This document shows, one piece after another, positions 56,931 through 64,000 of a stretch of DNA of 64,000 nucleotides. The notes under the pieces were generated by a model, which made no database searches, had not been told where the DNA came from, and saw only the letters and a list, made by a program, of their open reading frames with translations. The position numbers and the translations under genes were made by a program. The first letter of the stretch is position 1, and every line of letters begins with the position of its first letter. The stretch is from NCBI GenBank assembly GCA_035910535.1, contig JAMHXF010000099.1, positions 86,160 to 150,159 on the forward strand, written 5' to 3'. This DNA is from Archangium_A sp035910535 (GTDB taxonomy: Bacteria > Myxococcota > Myxococcia > Myxococcales > Myxococcaceae).

Positions 56931-57497
56931 GTGGTGAACGTGGAGCTGCCCCGCGAGGTCGTCGAACGTGCGCGCCGCGGCGACCGCGCGGCGTTGACGC
57001 AGGTGCTCGCGCGTTACGCGAAAGTGCTGCATCGGCTCGCGCGCATCTCGTCGCCGGGCACCGACGCCGAGGAGCTCGCGCAGGCGATGTTGGCGAAGCT
57101 GGTGGAGGTGTTGCCGCGCTTCGAGCCTGACGGCCCGGCGACGTTGACGACGTGGGTGATGACCGTCGCGCATCGGTTTCTGCTCGACGAGCGGAAGCGC
57201 TTCCGGCCCGTGTTGGTGTCGGCCGACGCGCTGTCGAGCACCCCGTCGGGAGACGACGTCGAGCAGGGGACGTGGCGTCGTGAGGTCGGCGATGCGCTCG
57301 AGCACGCGCTCTCGAGGCTGCCGCAGGAGCAACTGCGCCCCGTCGTGCTGGTCCACGTGTTCGAACACTCCGTCGAAGAGGTGGCCGACGTCGAAGGAGT
57401 GCCGGTGGGCACCATCAAGTCGCGCCTCTTTCGTGCGCGCGTCGCGCTGGGCCGCGCGCTGGGGCCCACGTTTGCGGAGGAGCTTCGACATGGCTGA
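56931..57497 (+). CDS. ECF-type sigma factor
   Basis: The 188-residue protein begins at GTG 56931 (or GTG 56934). Region 2 includes VVERARRGDRAALTQVLARYAKVLHRLARIS and TLTTWVMTVAHRFLLDERKR. Region 4 includes LSRLPQEQLRPVVLVHVFEHSVEEVADVEGVPVGTIKSRLFRARVALGRALG, shown here in parts: SRLPQEQLRPVVLVHVFE and GTIKSRLFRARVAL. These fit sigma-70 family ECF factors. Its end overlaps the next gene by 8 nt, the common arrangement for an anti-sigma partner. Confidence 0.93.
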   Translation: MVNVELPREVVERARRGDRAALTQVLARYAKVLHRLARISSPGTDAEELAQAMLAKLVEVLPRFEPDGPATLTTWVMTVAHRFLLDERKRFRPVLVSADALSSTPSGDDVEQGTWRREVGDALEHALSRLPQEQLRPVVLVHVFEHSVEEVADVEGVPVGTIKSRLFRARVALGRALGPTFAEELRHG

Positions 57498-58779
57498 TTT
57501 GAGCGACGCCGATGTGCAACGGCTCGAGCGCTACGACGCAGGGGCGATGTCGACTGACGAGCGCGCGGCGTTCGAGGTCGAGCTGCGCGCCCGCGCGGAG
57601 CTGCGTGAGGCGTTGAGCGCCGCGAGGCGCGCGAGCCTCGAGCTGCCGAAGCTCGCTGCGACGTCTTTGAGCGACGCCGCGAGTCAGCAGCTGGTCGCGC
57701 GCGCGTTGCCGGTGCCCGGTGGGCGCCGCTGGCTGCCGGTGTTGCTCGCCGCGGGGTTGCTCGCGTTCGCGTTCTTCCGCTTCGGAGTGGATCGCCTCGA
57801 GAGCCTGGGTGGTGTGGTCACGGTCGACGCGCGCCGGCTCGTCGCCGGTGAATCGGTGCTCAGCGGCAACGACATCGTCACCGGTGAGCTCGGCGCGGTG
57901 CACGTGCGCCGTCGTTCATCGGAGTGGCTCGTGACGCCGTCGAGCGAGGTGCTCCTGCAGGGCAACAGGCTGCTGCGCGGCGCGGTCGTCATTTCGGGGC
58001 GCGCGCCGCTGAGCGTCGACGCGCACTGGGTTGAGGTCGACGGCGAGGTCGTCGTCGCCACGGAACCGCTCGAGGGGTCTTTTCGTGAAACGTCACATCT
58101 CGAACGCGGAGACGTGATGAACCCGAAGACGATTCGAATCGTTGGTGGCGCGGCGGTGGTCAGCGCGGTGACGCTCTACGTGTTGAGCGGTACGGCGTGG
58201 GTCACTCCGCCCGATGAAGTGGCGGCCATCCAGGTCGACGCCGGCAAGACGTGGTCCCGCGCGCAGGTGGCGCCGGGCTCGTCGTCGTCGAGGTCGCCGG
58301 CGTCGAAGCGCGGTGGCTCTGAGTTCGAGCAGTGGCCGACCGACGTGCCGCGACCTCTCGGGGTGACGGAGCGCCTCGACGCGGGTCGACCGCTGGTGGC
58401 GCCCCCGCGGCTCGACGAGCGGCCCGCGCTCGCCTCGACCGACGCCGCGGTGGCGATGCTGCACCCGATTACGAAGAACGGCATTCAGACGGCGATGCGC
58501 GAGGTCATCCCCGAGCTGGAGGACTGCTACGAAGGTTGGGTTCAGCGCGAGGCGTCGCTCGGTGGCTCCATCGCCGTCGCGTTCGTCATCGACAAGAACG
58601 ATGCGGGCGTCGGCGCGGTCTCCGGCTTGTCGATCGTCGACGGTGGCCTCGGCCACACAGCGCTCGAAGGCTGCGTCTTGAACGTGATGAATGACTTGAC
58701 GTTCGAGCCGCCGACCGCGCCGGTGAACGTCACCTACCCGTTGAACTTCGCGCCGACGCCGCCCGACGGCGGGCCGTGA
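57490..58779 (+). CDS. Anti-sigma-like membrane protein with FecR-like and AgmX/PglI C-terminal domains
   Basis: The 429-residue protein starts at ATG 57490. Its N-terminus (about 1-60) looks like an anti-sigma domain (VQRLERYDAGAMSTDERAAF). A membrane span follows at about 79-97 (LPVLLAAGLLAFAFFRFGV). A FecR-like stretch is at about 105-180 (VTVDARRLVAGESVLSGNDIV). A second hydrophobic segment lies near 215-233 (IVGGAAVVSAVTLYVLSG). The C-terminal approximately 95 residues match the AgmX/PglI domain (VIPELEDCYEGWVQR, GSIAVAFVIDKN, GCVLNVMNDLTFEPP). An internal ATG (58116) with GGAGA upstream, and TTCGTGAAAC at 58082-58091, may mark a second start. Confidence 0.8.
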   Translation: MADLSDADVQRLERYDAGAMSTDERAAFEVELRARAELREALSAARRASLELPKLAATSLSDAASQQLVARALPVPGGRRWLPVLLAAGLLAFAFFRFGVDRLESLGGVVTVDARRLVAGESVLSGNDIVTGELGAVHVRRRSSEWLVTPSSEVLLQGNRLLRGAVVISGRAPLSVDAHWVEVDGEVVVATEPLEGSFRETSHLERGDVMNPKTIRIVGGAAVVSAVTLYVLSGTAWVTPPDEVAAIQVDAGKTWSRAQVAPGSSSSRSPASKRGGSEFEQWPTDVPRPLGVTERLDAGRPLVAPPRLDERPALASTDAAVAMLHPITKNGIQTAMREVIPELEDCYEGWVQREASLGGSIAVAFVIDKNDAGVGAVSGLSIVDGGLGHTALEGCVLNVMNDLTFEPPTAPVNVTYPLNFAPTPPDGGP

Positions 58780-59313
58780 TCAACCGCTCCAACGCACGTC
58801 GTAGCGCGCGACCTTGTCGTGGTGGTCGAGCAGCGTCACCGAGAGCGCCTGCGCGCCGGCGTACGTCAGGCCCGTCTCGAGCAGGCCGATGAAGAGCCCC
58901 GGTCGCGTGACGTGCGTGACGCGAACGACGTGGTGCGCAGGCGCGACGGGCTCGACCGTGACCTCGGTGTAGTTGTTCGCCGTGCGGAAGTTTCGAGTCA
59001 TGCGCTCGAGCATTCGTCGTGGGCCCAGCACGCGCAGCACCGCGATCAACGCCTGACCGACGAGCGTCTTCTCGTAGCCGACCATGAACAACCGGCCGAC
59101 TTCGGTGAAGCGCTGCAGCGGCTCGAGGTGACCGAAGCGGCTCGACGCGCACGCGTCGAGGAGGTCGGTGTATTGAATGAGCGGGTACGCGGCTTGGAAC
59201 TTCTTGCCGTCGATGCCTGCGCGCTTGAACGCTGCGCTCTCCGCAGGCGTGGGCGGTTGCAGCGCGCGCCACATGCCCTCCATCGATGATGCAAAGACGA
59301 CCTGCTCAGTCAC
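58780..59313 (-). CDS. DUF2378 (TIGR02265) family protein
   Basis: The 177-residue protein starts at GTG 59313. The family pattern is clear: VVFASSMEGMWRAL, FQAAYPLIQYTDLLDACA, FTEVGRLFMVGYEKTLVGQAL, then VLRVLGPRRMLERMTRNFRTANNYTEV (given in parts: LGPRRMLERMTRNF and TANNYTE) and RYDVRW at the end. The family is expanded in Myxococcales and its role is unknown. Its stop abuts the AgmX-domain gene (TGATCA). It overlaps the upstream hydrolase by 4 nt (GTGA). Confidence 0.88.
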   Translation of the reverse strand: MTEQVVFASSMEGMWRALQPPTPAESAAFKRAGIDGKKFQAAYPLIQYTDLLDACASSRFGHLEPLQRFTEVGRLFMVGYEKTLVGQALIAVLRVLGPRRMLERMTRNFRTANNYTEVTVEPVAPAHHVVRVTHVTRPGLFIGLLETGLTYAGAQALSVTLLDHHDKVARYDVRWSG

Positions 59314-60101
59314 CCGGCCGACTGTAGTCGCGCTCGGAGCGCGGCGTTGAACGCAGTCGGGTCCTCGACGGGCAGCGCGTGGTGCGTGTCGGGAATGACG
59401 ACGACCTCCGCGCCGGTGACGCGCGCGGCGAGCTCGCGCTTGCGGCTGACCTCCGTGTAGTCGCCGTCGGCGCAGATGATCGTGAGCGGCACGCGCAGCT
59501 CCGCGAGGCGCGGCTCGACGGTCCACCCCAGCAGCGCGCGTGATTGGGCCGCGTAGGTCTTTGGGTGCTGCGTGGCGAGGTGCGCGCGGAACTGCTCGCG
59601 AAGCGACGCCTGCTCAGGTTTGGGGAACAGCTTCGGCGCGACGATGGTGCCGATGCCCTTCGGCCCCAGCGTCAACGTGATGACCTTGCGGAGCAGCAGC
59701 GCGAGGCGCTCTTTCCCATTCCTCGGCTCCATCGACGCGACGGCGTTCACCATCGTCACGCTGCGGAGCAGCTCGGGCGCGTCGAGCGCGAGCTGCAGGG
59801 ACGTCATGGCGCCCATCGACAAGCCGACGAGGTGCACCTGCTCGAGCTTCAGCTCTCGAATGGCCGCGGCGACGACGCGCGCGTAGCCCGGCAACGAGAA
59901 CGGCCCGTGCGGGTGCGCGTGGTCGACCGACTTTCCCGAGCCCGGGAGGTCGAAGGCGATGCAGCGGAAGTCACCGAAGTGCTCGAACTGAAAGCGCCAG
60001 TCGCCTGCGTGACTGCCGAGCCCATGCAGAAACACGATGGGCGTGCCGCTGCCGTGCTCGAGGTAGTGCAGCTCGGTGTCTTCGATTTTCAACGTCGGCA
60101 T
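59310..60101 (-). CDS. Alpha/beta hydrolase
   Basis: The 263-residue protein has the oxyanion turn FLHGLGSHAGDW, the nucleophile elbow GLSMGAM (GxSxG), a cap helix region, the acid region ICADGDYTEVS and the catalytic His in DTHHALPVE. It is cytoplasmic, with no signal. The substrate is unknown. It is 2 bp downstream of the second hydrolase (stop at 60104) and overlaps the DUF2378 gene, so the three genes form one operon. Confidence 0.92.
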   Translation of the reverse strand: MPTLKIEDTELHYLEHGSGTPIVFLHGLGSHAGDWRFQFEHFGDFRCIAFDLPGSGKSVDHAHPHGPFSLPGYARVVAAAIRELKLEQVHLVGLSMGAMTSLQLALDAPELLRSVTMVNAVASMEPRNGKERLALLLRKVITLTLGPKGIGTIVAPKLFPKPEQASLREQFRAHLATQHPKTYAAQSRALLGWTVEPRLAELRVPLTIICADGDYTEVSRKRELAARVTGAEVVVIPDTHHALPVEDPTAFNAALRARLQSAG

Positions 60102-60103
60102 CT

Positions 60104-61015
60104 TCAGTGGCCCTCGAACCATGCAGTGACGCGCTCCGGAGCGACCTGGAGCCACTCGTGAGAAGCGTCGTCGTCGATTTCGATTTCGGTGATGAAGCCC
60201 TGTGTTTGCAATCGCTCGAAGTAGTTCTCGGCGGTGAAGAGCGGCACCGTGAGGTCTCGTCGGCCGTGCAGGAACAACGTCGGTGGGTGCGCAGCCGGCA
60301 ACGTCGTCGGTACGAGACACACGGCGCCTGCGCACGTGGCCCAGCTGCCCGCAGCAATCGCCAACGCACGGAACCGGCCCGCGTAGCTGAGCGCCATGCG
60401 GCTCGTCATGTAGCCGCCGCTCGAGATGCCGGTGGCGTACCAGCGCGTGGCGTCGACGGGGCCGAAGTCACCGCGCGTGATGCCTTCGAAGAGCGCGTCG
60501 ATGAAGGGCTCGTCAGTCGTGAGGTTCCACGGCACGCCGGAGTTCGTCTGCCACGCGAGGCCAATCGCTGCGCTCGGCGCGACGACCGTGAAGCCACGCG
60601 CGAGCAGCAAGGCTTGAAGTCGTGCCTGCTGGTAACCACCGAACGGCGTGCTGCTCGAGACCGCGCCCCACGTGGTCGACGGGCCGAAGAAGCTGCCCTG
60701 AAACATCACGACGACGGGGTAGCCGTCGCTCGGCGCGGGCGCTGACGGCGTCTGCCAGTACACGTCGCGGCTCGCGGTGCCTGCGGTGAGGTTGGTGATG
60801 TTCGCCGCGCACGTCACGGCGGCGGTCGTCACCGTGCAGCGGGGCATGCCGGCGTCGACGACGACGTTCGTGCCCGCGTCGATGGTGACGCCCGCATCGA
60901 TGGTGACGCCCGCATCGATGGTCTCGCCAGCGTCGACACTCGCGTCGTACGGGCCGACGACGACGGAGCCACACCCGCTCACACCAACCAGCATTGCGAC
61001 GAGTTCCCAGCGCAT
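60104..61015 (-). CDS. Secreted alpha/beta hydrolase lipoprotein (PHB depolymerase/feruloyl-esterase-like)
   Basis: The 303-residue product starts at ATG 61015 with a lipoprotein signal (MRWELVAMLVGVSGC). A low-complexity linker has three near-identical TIDAGV units. The hydrolase domain contains VVVMFQGSFFGPSTTWG, the elbow TGISSGGYMTSRMALSYAG (GxSxG), PTLFLHGRRDLTVPLFTAE, and DDDASHEWLQ with His. The pattern resembles the extracellular PHB-depolymerase/feruloyl-esterase group. The operon is divergent from the MerR-TetR regulator gene, likely its control. Confidence 0.85.
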   Translation of the reverse strand: MRWELVAMLVGVSGCGSVVVGPYDASVDAGETIDAGVTIDAGVTIDAGTNVVVDAGMPRCTVTTAAVTCAANITNLTAGTASRDVYWQTPSAPAPSDGYPVVVMFQGSFFGPSTTWGAVSSSTPFGGYQQARLQALLLARGFTVVAPSAAIGLAWQTNSGVPWNLTTDEPFIDALFEGITRGDFGPVDATRWYATGISSGGYMTSRMALSYAGRFRALAIAAGSWATCAGAVCLVPTTLPAAHPPTLFLHGRRDLTVPLFTAENYFERLQTQGFITEIEIDDDASHEWLQVAPERVTAWFEGH

Positions 61016-61084
61016 GACCACCGAGTAGCACCGCGATGGCACCATGAACCATGGCTCAGCACCACGGCGGCGGTGGTCGTCTGG

Positions 61085-61099
61085 TTTGTGCAGTACAAA
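61085..61099. promoter_or_regulatory. Imperfect palindrome TTTGT-N5-ACAAA, candidate operator
   Basis: In the 92-bp gap between the divergent hydrolase operon and the fusion regulator, TTTGT (61085-61089) and ACAAA (61095-61099) flank GCAGT. It lies 9 bp before the regulator ATG (61108). A self-binding site of the regulator is a reasonable guess. Confidence 0.4.
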
Positions 61100-61107
61100 A
61101 TACGGCC

Positions 61108-61938
61108 ATGAAGATGGCGGAGCTCGTCGCTGCCTCGGGAATCGACCGCTCGACGATTCACTACTACCGGAACCTGGGTCTTCTTCCTCCGCCTGAACGA
61201 AAGGGGCCCAAGCTGCATGTCTACGGTTCGGTTCACCTGACGTGTCTTCGTGACCTCGCGAAGCTGCGTCGTGAAGGGAGGCCGCTCCATGAGATCCGCG
61301 AGCGCCTGCGTCACCACCGGCGCGTACCAGTCGTCGATGAGCCGACGTCGAAGGACCCCGTTCGCGACAAGGTGGTGGCGGCCGCGGTGCCGTTGTTTCT
61401 CGAGCGCGGCTACGACGGCGTCGAGGTGAGCGAGCTGCTCCGCGCGTCGGGTGTTCCGCGCGTGACGTTCTACCGGCACTTCAAGGGCAAGCCTGACTGC
61501 TTCCTCCGCTGTGTCGATGCGCTCCGGTATTCACTGGCGACGCCGGGAGAACGCGCGCAGTTGGGTCGCGATTTCGGGCGCGAGCTCGAGCGCCGCATCA
61601 CCACCGTCGTGTCGCGCGCGCGTGGGTGGACTGATTTGAATCGACTGCTCCTGCAGACCGAAGCGGGCGCTGACCCGGAGCTCTCTCGTCGCGCCCGTGA
61701 AGCGTTGCATCGCGTGGTGACCAACGCGGCACCGGCCCTGCGTCGTGGTCAACGTGCGGGCAGGGTGCGGAGTGGTGACACTGAATTGCTCGCGTACATG
61801 AGCTGGGGCGCGACGTTGTTCGCCGCGTATTGGCTCGAGCTTCGTTCGCCGCGTTCGGTCGACGAAGCCGCGCGCGCCGCGTGCGAGTTCATCGCTGCCG
61901 GACTTGCGCCGTTGCGGACGTTGCGCACGAAGGCGTGA
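61108..61938 (+). CDS. MerR-TetR fusion transcription regulator
   Basis: The 276-residue protein starts at ATG 61108. Residues 1-70 form a MerR-type winged helix (MKMAELVAASGIDRSTIHYY, RNLGLLPPPE, LHVYGSVHLTCLRDLAKLRR). Residues about 83-276 form a complete TetR-type regulator: DPVRDKVVAAAVPLFLERGY, DGVEVSELLRASGVPRVTFYRHF, then a helical ligand domain with LNRLLLQTEAGADPEL. One protein therefore carries two DNA-binding modules. It is divergent from the esterase/hydrolase operon. Its TGA overlaps the ATG of the next gene (TGATG), coupling the two. Confidence 0.9.
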   Translation: MKMAELVAASGIDRSTIHYYRNLGLLPPPERKGPKLHVYGSVHLTCLRDLAKLRREGRPLHEIRERLRHHRRVPVVDEPTSKDPVRDKVVAAAVPLFLERGYDGVEVSELLRASGVPRVTFYRHFKGKPDCFLRCVDALRYSLATPGERAQLGRDFGRELERRITTVVSRARGWTDLNRLLLQTEAGADPELSRRAREALHRVVTNAAPALRRGQRAGRVRSGDTELLAYMSWGATLFAAYWLELRSPRSVDEAARAACEFIAAGLAPLRTLRTKA

Positions 61939-63122
61939 TGGGCCTTGCTGCTCGCATGAATCGCTCAACGCTCGTCGCGCTCGTCGTGGTGCTGTGTTCC
62001 TGCGGTAGCCCGTCGTCTCCCGATGGAGGAACAGCAACGGGCGGCGGAACCGCAACGGGCGGAGGAACCGCAACGGGCGGAGGAACAGCAACGGGCGGAG
62101 GAACCGCGACGGGCGGCGGAACCGCAACGGGCGGAGGAACCGCGACGGGCGGAGGAACAGCAACGGGCGGAGGAACCGCGACGGGCGGAGGAACCGCGAC
62201 TGGCGGAGGAACCGCAACCGGCGGCGGAACCGAGAGCGACGCAGGCATCGACGCGGGCGTTCAGTCTTTCTCTGTGACCTTCGGCGGCTTCTCTCTCTCA
62301 GCCGGGCAAGAGAACACCCTCTGCGTGACGAAGCGGCTCGGCAATACGGCCGCATTCCACGCCGGCACCATCCACTCCCAGCTCAGCGGTGGCTGGCGAG
62401 AAGTCGTCGCCTATCGCGTGAATGACTCGACCGAGTCGCTCACGCCGACTCCATGCTCGCCCTTCAGTGGCCTCGGTGACGGCACCGCGACGCCGGTCTT
62501 CTTCGGCCACAGCACTGACGAGCGCATCGAACTCCCGCTCGCCTACGGAGTCCCGTTCGACGCGAACCAGATGCTGCGCATCGAGTTCCACGGGCGAAAT
62601 GATCTCGCCAACACGCAGAGCTTCGACGCCACGTTCACCTTCACCGCGTCCCACTCGTCGAGCCCGTCACCCGCTGGGCTGCTGCTCACGACGCTCCCCG
62701 ACATCTCGCTCCCGATGGCGCAGCCCACGAGCATCAGCGGCACCGTGCGCCTCCCGGCCGACGTCACCGGAGGTCAGCTGCTCAACTTCACCGGCTTCAC
62801 GCACGGGCTCGGCACCGACTTCTCGACGTCGGTCGGCGCGTCCATCGTCTACGCGCCGACGCCGTACCTCTGGGACTCGCCCAGCATTGGGACCGGCGCG
62901 CCCGTCGCCATCACGCCCGACGGTGGCGTGACGATCTCCTGCACGTGGAACAGCACCACCGGCAGCAGCGTGGGCTTCGGCACCGCTTCAACCGACGAAA
63001 TCTGCCTGCTGCGCACCTGGGTCGCGCCCGCCAGCGCGCGGACCATCTGCCTGCGTACCGCGCAGTTCGGCGGCCTCGACGTCTGCTGCCCGGGCCACGC
63101 GGCCTGCGCGCAGATCTTCTGA
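61938..63122 (+). CDS. Lipoprotein with GGGTAT repeat linker
   Basis: The product has 394 residues if started at ATG 61938, which has GAAGG upstream and overlaps the regulator stop; ATG 61956 is an alternative. The lipoprotein signal ends in VVVLCSC. Residues about 25-105 are GGGTAT repeats. The C-terminal approximately 275 residues are beta-rich with several cysteines (LCVTKRLG, CSWNSTT-like and QFGGLDVCCPGHAAC near the end), probably a surface domain of unknown family. A bidirectional terminator follows. Confidence 0.8.
   Translation: MGLAARMNRSTLVALVVVLCSCGSPSSPDGGTATGGGTATGGGTATGGGTATGGGTATGGGTATGGGTATGGGTATGGGTATGGGTATGGGTATGGGTESDAGIDAGVQSFSVTFGGFSLSAGQENTLCVTKRLGNTAAFHAGTIHSQLSGGWREVVAYRVNDSTESLTPTPCSPFSGLGDGTATPVFFGHSTDERIELPLAYGVPFDANQMLRIEFHGRNDLANTQSFDATFTFTASHSSSPSPAGLLLTTLPDISLPMAQPTSISGTVRLPADVTGGQLLNFTGFTHGLGTDFSTSVGASIVYAPTPYLWDSPSIGTGAPVAITPDGGVTISCTWNSTTGSSVGFGTASTDEICLLRTWVAPASARTICLRTAQFGGLDVCCPGHAACAQIF
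62031..62228 (+). repeat. Eleven 18-bp tandem repeats in GGGTAT lipoprotein gene
   Basis: Eleven units of 18 bp (AC[AC]GC[AG]AC[GCT]GGCGG[AC]GGA form) encode TATGGG hexapeptides. They use A-ending codons (GGA, GCA, ACA), against the GC-ending codons of the similar tract at 50606. The tract is thus not a direct recent copy of that one. Confidence 0.85.
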
Positions 63123-63167
63123 AAACACGAAGGCCGCCTCCGCGTGAGCGAAGACGGCCTCCATTTT
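63122..63167. terminator. Probable bidirectional terminator
   Basis: Between the convergent lipoprotein and ahcY genes, AGGCCG (63131-63136) pairs with CGGCCT (63155-63160) around an 18-nt loop. It is preceded by AAAA (63122-63125) and followed by TTTT (63164-63167), so it could terminate transcription on both strands. Confidence 0.55.
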
Positions 63168-63186
63168 CAACGCGCTGTCAGACTGC

Positions 63187-64000
63187 TCAGTAGCGGTAGT
63201 GCTCGGGCTTGAACGGGCCGTCGACCGAGAGGCTCATGTACTTGGCCTGCGTGGCCGTGAGCTTCGTCAGCTTCGCGCCGACCTTGTTGAGGTGCAGCGC
63301 CGCGACCTTCTCGTCGAGCTTCTTGGGCAGCACGTACACCTTGCCGGCCTCGAACTTGTGACCCGTGTCGATGGCGCCCCAGAGCGCGAGCTGCGCGAGC
63401 GACTGGTTGGTGAACGAGTTGCTCATCACGAACGACGGGTGACCCGAGGCGCAGCCCAGGTTCACGAGGCGGCCGCGCGCGAGCAGCGTGAGGCGCTTGC
63501 CGTTGGGGAAGATGAACTGGTCGACCTGCGGCTTGACGTTCTCTTCGCGGATTTCAGGGTTCTTCTCGAGCCAGCTGACCTGAATCTCGCTGTCGAAGTG
63601 ACCGATGTTCGCGAGGATGACGCCGTCCTTCATCGCCGACATGTGCTCGCCGGTGACGACGTCGACGCAGCCCGTGGCCGTGCAGACGATGTCGGCCGAC
63701 GGCGCGATGTCTTCCATCGTGGTGACGGTGAAGCCTTCCATCGCCGCCTGGAGCGCGTTGATGGGGTCGATTTCGGTGACGAACACGCGCGCGCCCATGC
63801 CCTTGGCGGCGGCGGCGCAGCCCTTGCCCACGTCGCCGTAGCCGGCGATGACGACGACCTTGCCGGCGATCATCACGTAGGTGGCGCGCTTGATGCCGTC
63901 GAGGAACGACTCACGGCAGCCGTAGAGGTTGTCGAACTTCGACTTGGTGACCGAGTCGTTCACGTTGATGGCGGGGACCTTCAACGAGCCTTCCTTCATC
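63187..64000 (-). CDS. ahcY: S-adenosylhomocysteine hydrolase, partial
   Basis: The gene enters from the right edge, so its N-terminal portion is missing; about 271 C-terminal residues are visible. The NAD-binding core is intact: VPAINVNDSVTKSKFDNLYG, VVIAGYGDVGKGCAAAAKGMG, VTEIDPINALQAAMEGF, and the late NLGCASGHPSFVMSNSF. The protein ends FKPEHYRY as AhcY proteins do. It hydrolyses S-adenosylhomocysteine to adenosine and homocysteine in the methyl cycle. It would support the several methyltransferases in this window. Confidence 0.97.
   Translation of the reverse strand, partial: MKEGSLKVPAINVNDSVTKSKFDNLYGCRESFLDGIKRATYVMIAGKVVVIAGYGDVGKGCAAAAKGMGARVFVTEIDPINALQAAMEGFTVTTMEDIAPSADIVCTATGCVDVVTGEHMSAMKDGVILANIGHFDSEIQVSWLEKNPEIREENVKPQVDQFIFPNGKRLTLLARGRLVNLGCASGHPSFVMSNSFTNQSLAQLALWGAIDTGHKFEAGKVYVLPKKLDEKVAALHLNKVGAKLTKLTATQAKYMSLSVDGPFKPEHYRY

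Noticed and set aside
62031..62228. Regular short repeats suggestive of CRISPR
   Set aside because: The units are contiguous 18-bp coding repeats with no spacers and no cas genes.

Overview
The window is high-GC, gene-dense bacterial chromosome that looks like a myxobacterium (Myxococcota). The markers are a TIGR02266-type PilZ protein, a DUF2378/TIGR02265 protein, an AgmX/PglI-type C-terminal domain, a MopE-like Cys/Asp-rich lipoprotein, one-component Ser/Thr kinase signalling, and a very large number of lipoproteins, three of them with GGGTAT glycine/threonine linkers. I cannot name the genus. There is no rRNA, tRNA, CRISPR array, insertion sequence, integrase or prophage that I can see. 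Coding density is very high: neighbouring genes often overlap by 1, 4, 8 or 13 nt, and convergent stops touch or overlap. Only one gene-free stretch exceeds 300 bp (18219-18585).

Layout. 1-4.6 kb: partial outer-membrane-like protein, lipoprotein, coiled-coil protein, TruB-like pseudouridine synthase, exported unknown. 4.7-9.2 kb (minus strand): signalling cluster of Ser/Thr kinase, NtrC-type sigma-54 activator and EAL response regulator. 9.3-13.4 kb: unknown protein, LysM-GDPD-like protein, two Cys-rich exported proteins, membrane protein, RhuM-family protein. 13.5-16.6 kb: isoleucyl-tRNA synthetase. 16.6-22.1 kb: lipoproteins, YceI protein, Nudix hydrolase, uracil-DNA glycosylase, leaderless M15 peptidase with two peptidoglycan-binding domains. 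22.1-26.7 kb (minus strand): probable operon PilZ / histidine kinase / YIP1-like membrane protein / Cys-rich lipoprotein / unknown. 26.8-30.8 kb (plus strand): membrane proteins, acyltransferase, epimerase, methyltransferase. 30.9-35.1 kb (minus strand): a sigma-factor-like domain fused to a CpaB-like protein, YbaK deacylase, metallophosphoesterase lipoprotein. 35.1-42.8 kb: ETF-beta-methyltransferase-like protein with a YkgJ-type protein, C-type-lectin lipoprotein, DEAD-box helicase, lipase, PepSY protein, zinc-ribbon membrane protein. 42.8-44.2 kb: four tandem small lipoproteins, each overlapping the next by exactly 13 nt. 44.3-47.5 kb: TPR protein, acyl-CoA carboxylase beta chain, V4R-like protein, PAP2 phosphatase. 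47.6-50.4 kb: imelysin / HTTM / DUF1801 operon. 50.5-54.2 kb: delta-60 repeat lipoprotein, exported unknown, histone-like protein. 54.2-58.8 kb: operon of MopE-like lipoprotein, S26-type peptidase, ECF sigma factor and a membrane anti-sigma-like protein ending in an AgmX/PglI domain. 58.8-63.1 kb: two alpha/beta hydrolases with a DUF2378 protein, divergent from a MerR-TetR fusion regulator and a GGGTAT lipoprotein. 63.2-64 kb: partial S-adenosylhomocysteinase.

The common themes are cell-surface remodelling and signal transduction, including c-di-GMP turnover and binding (EAL, PilZ). The most unusual items are the four-lipoprotein array with its constant 13-nt overlaps, the sigma-like/CpaB fusion, the MerR-TetR fusion, and the ECF sigma operon that joins a surface protein, a membrane peptidase and an AgmX-domain anti-sigma protein. 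All functional assignments come from reading motifs by eye; no database search was possible.
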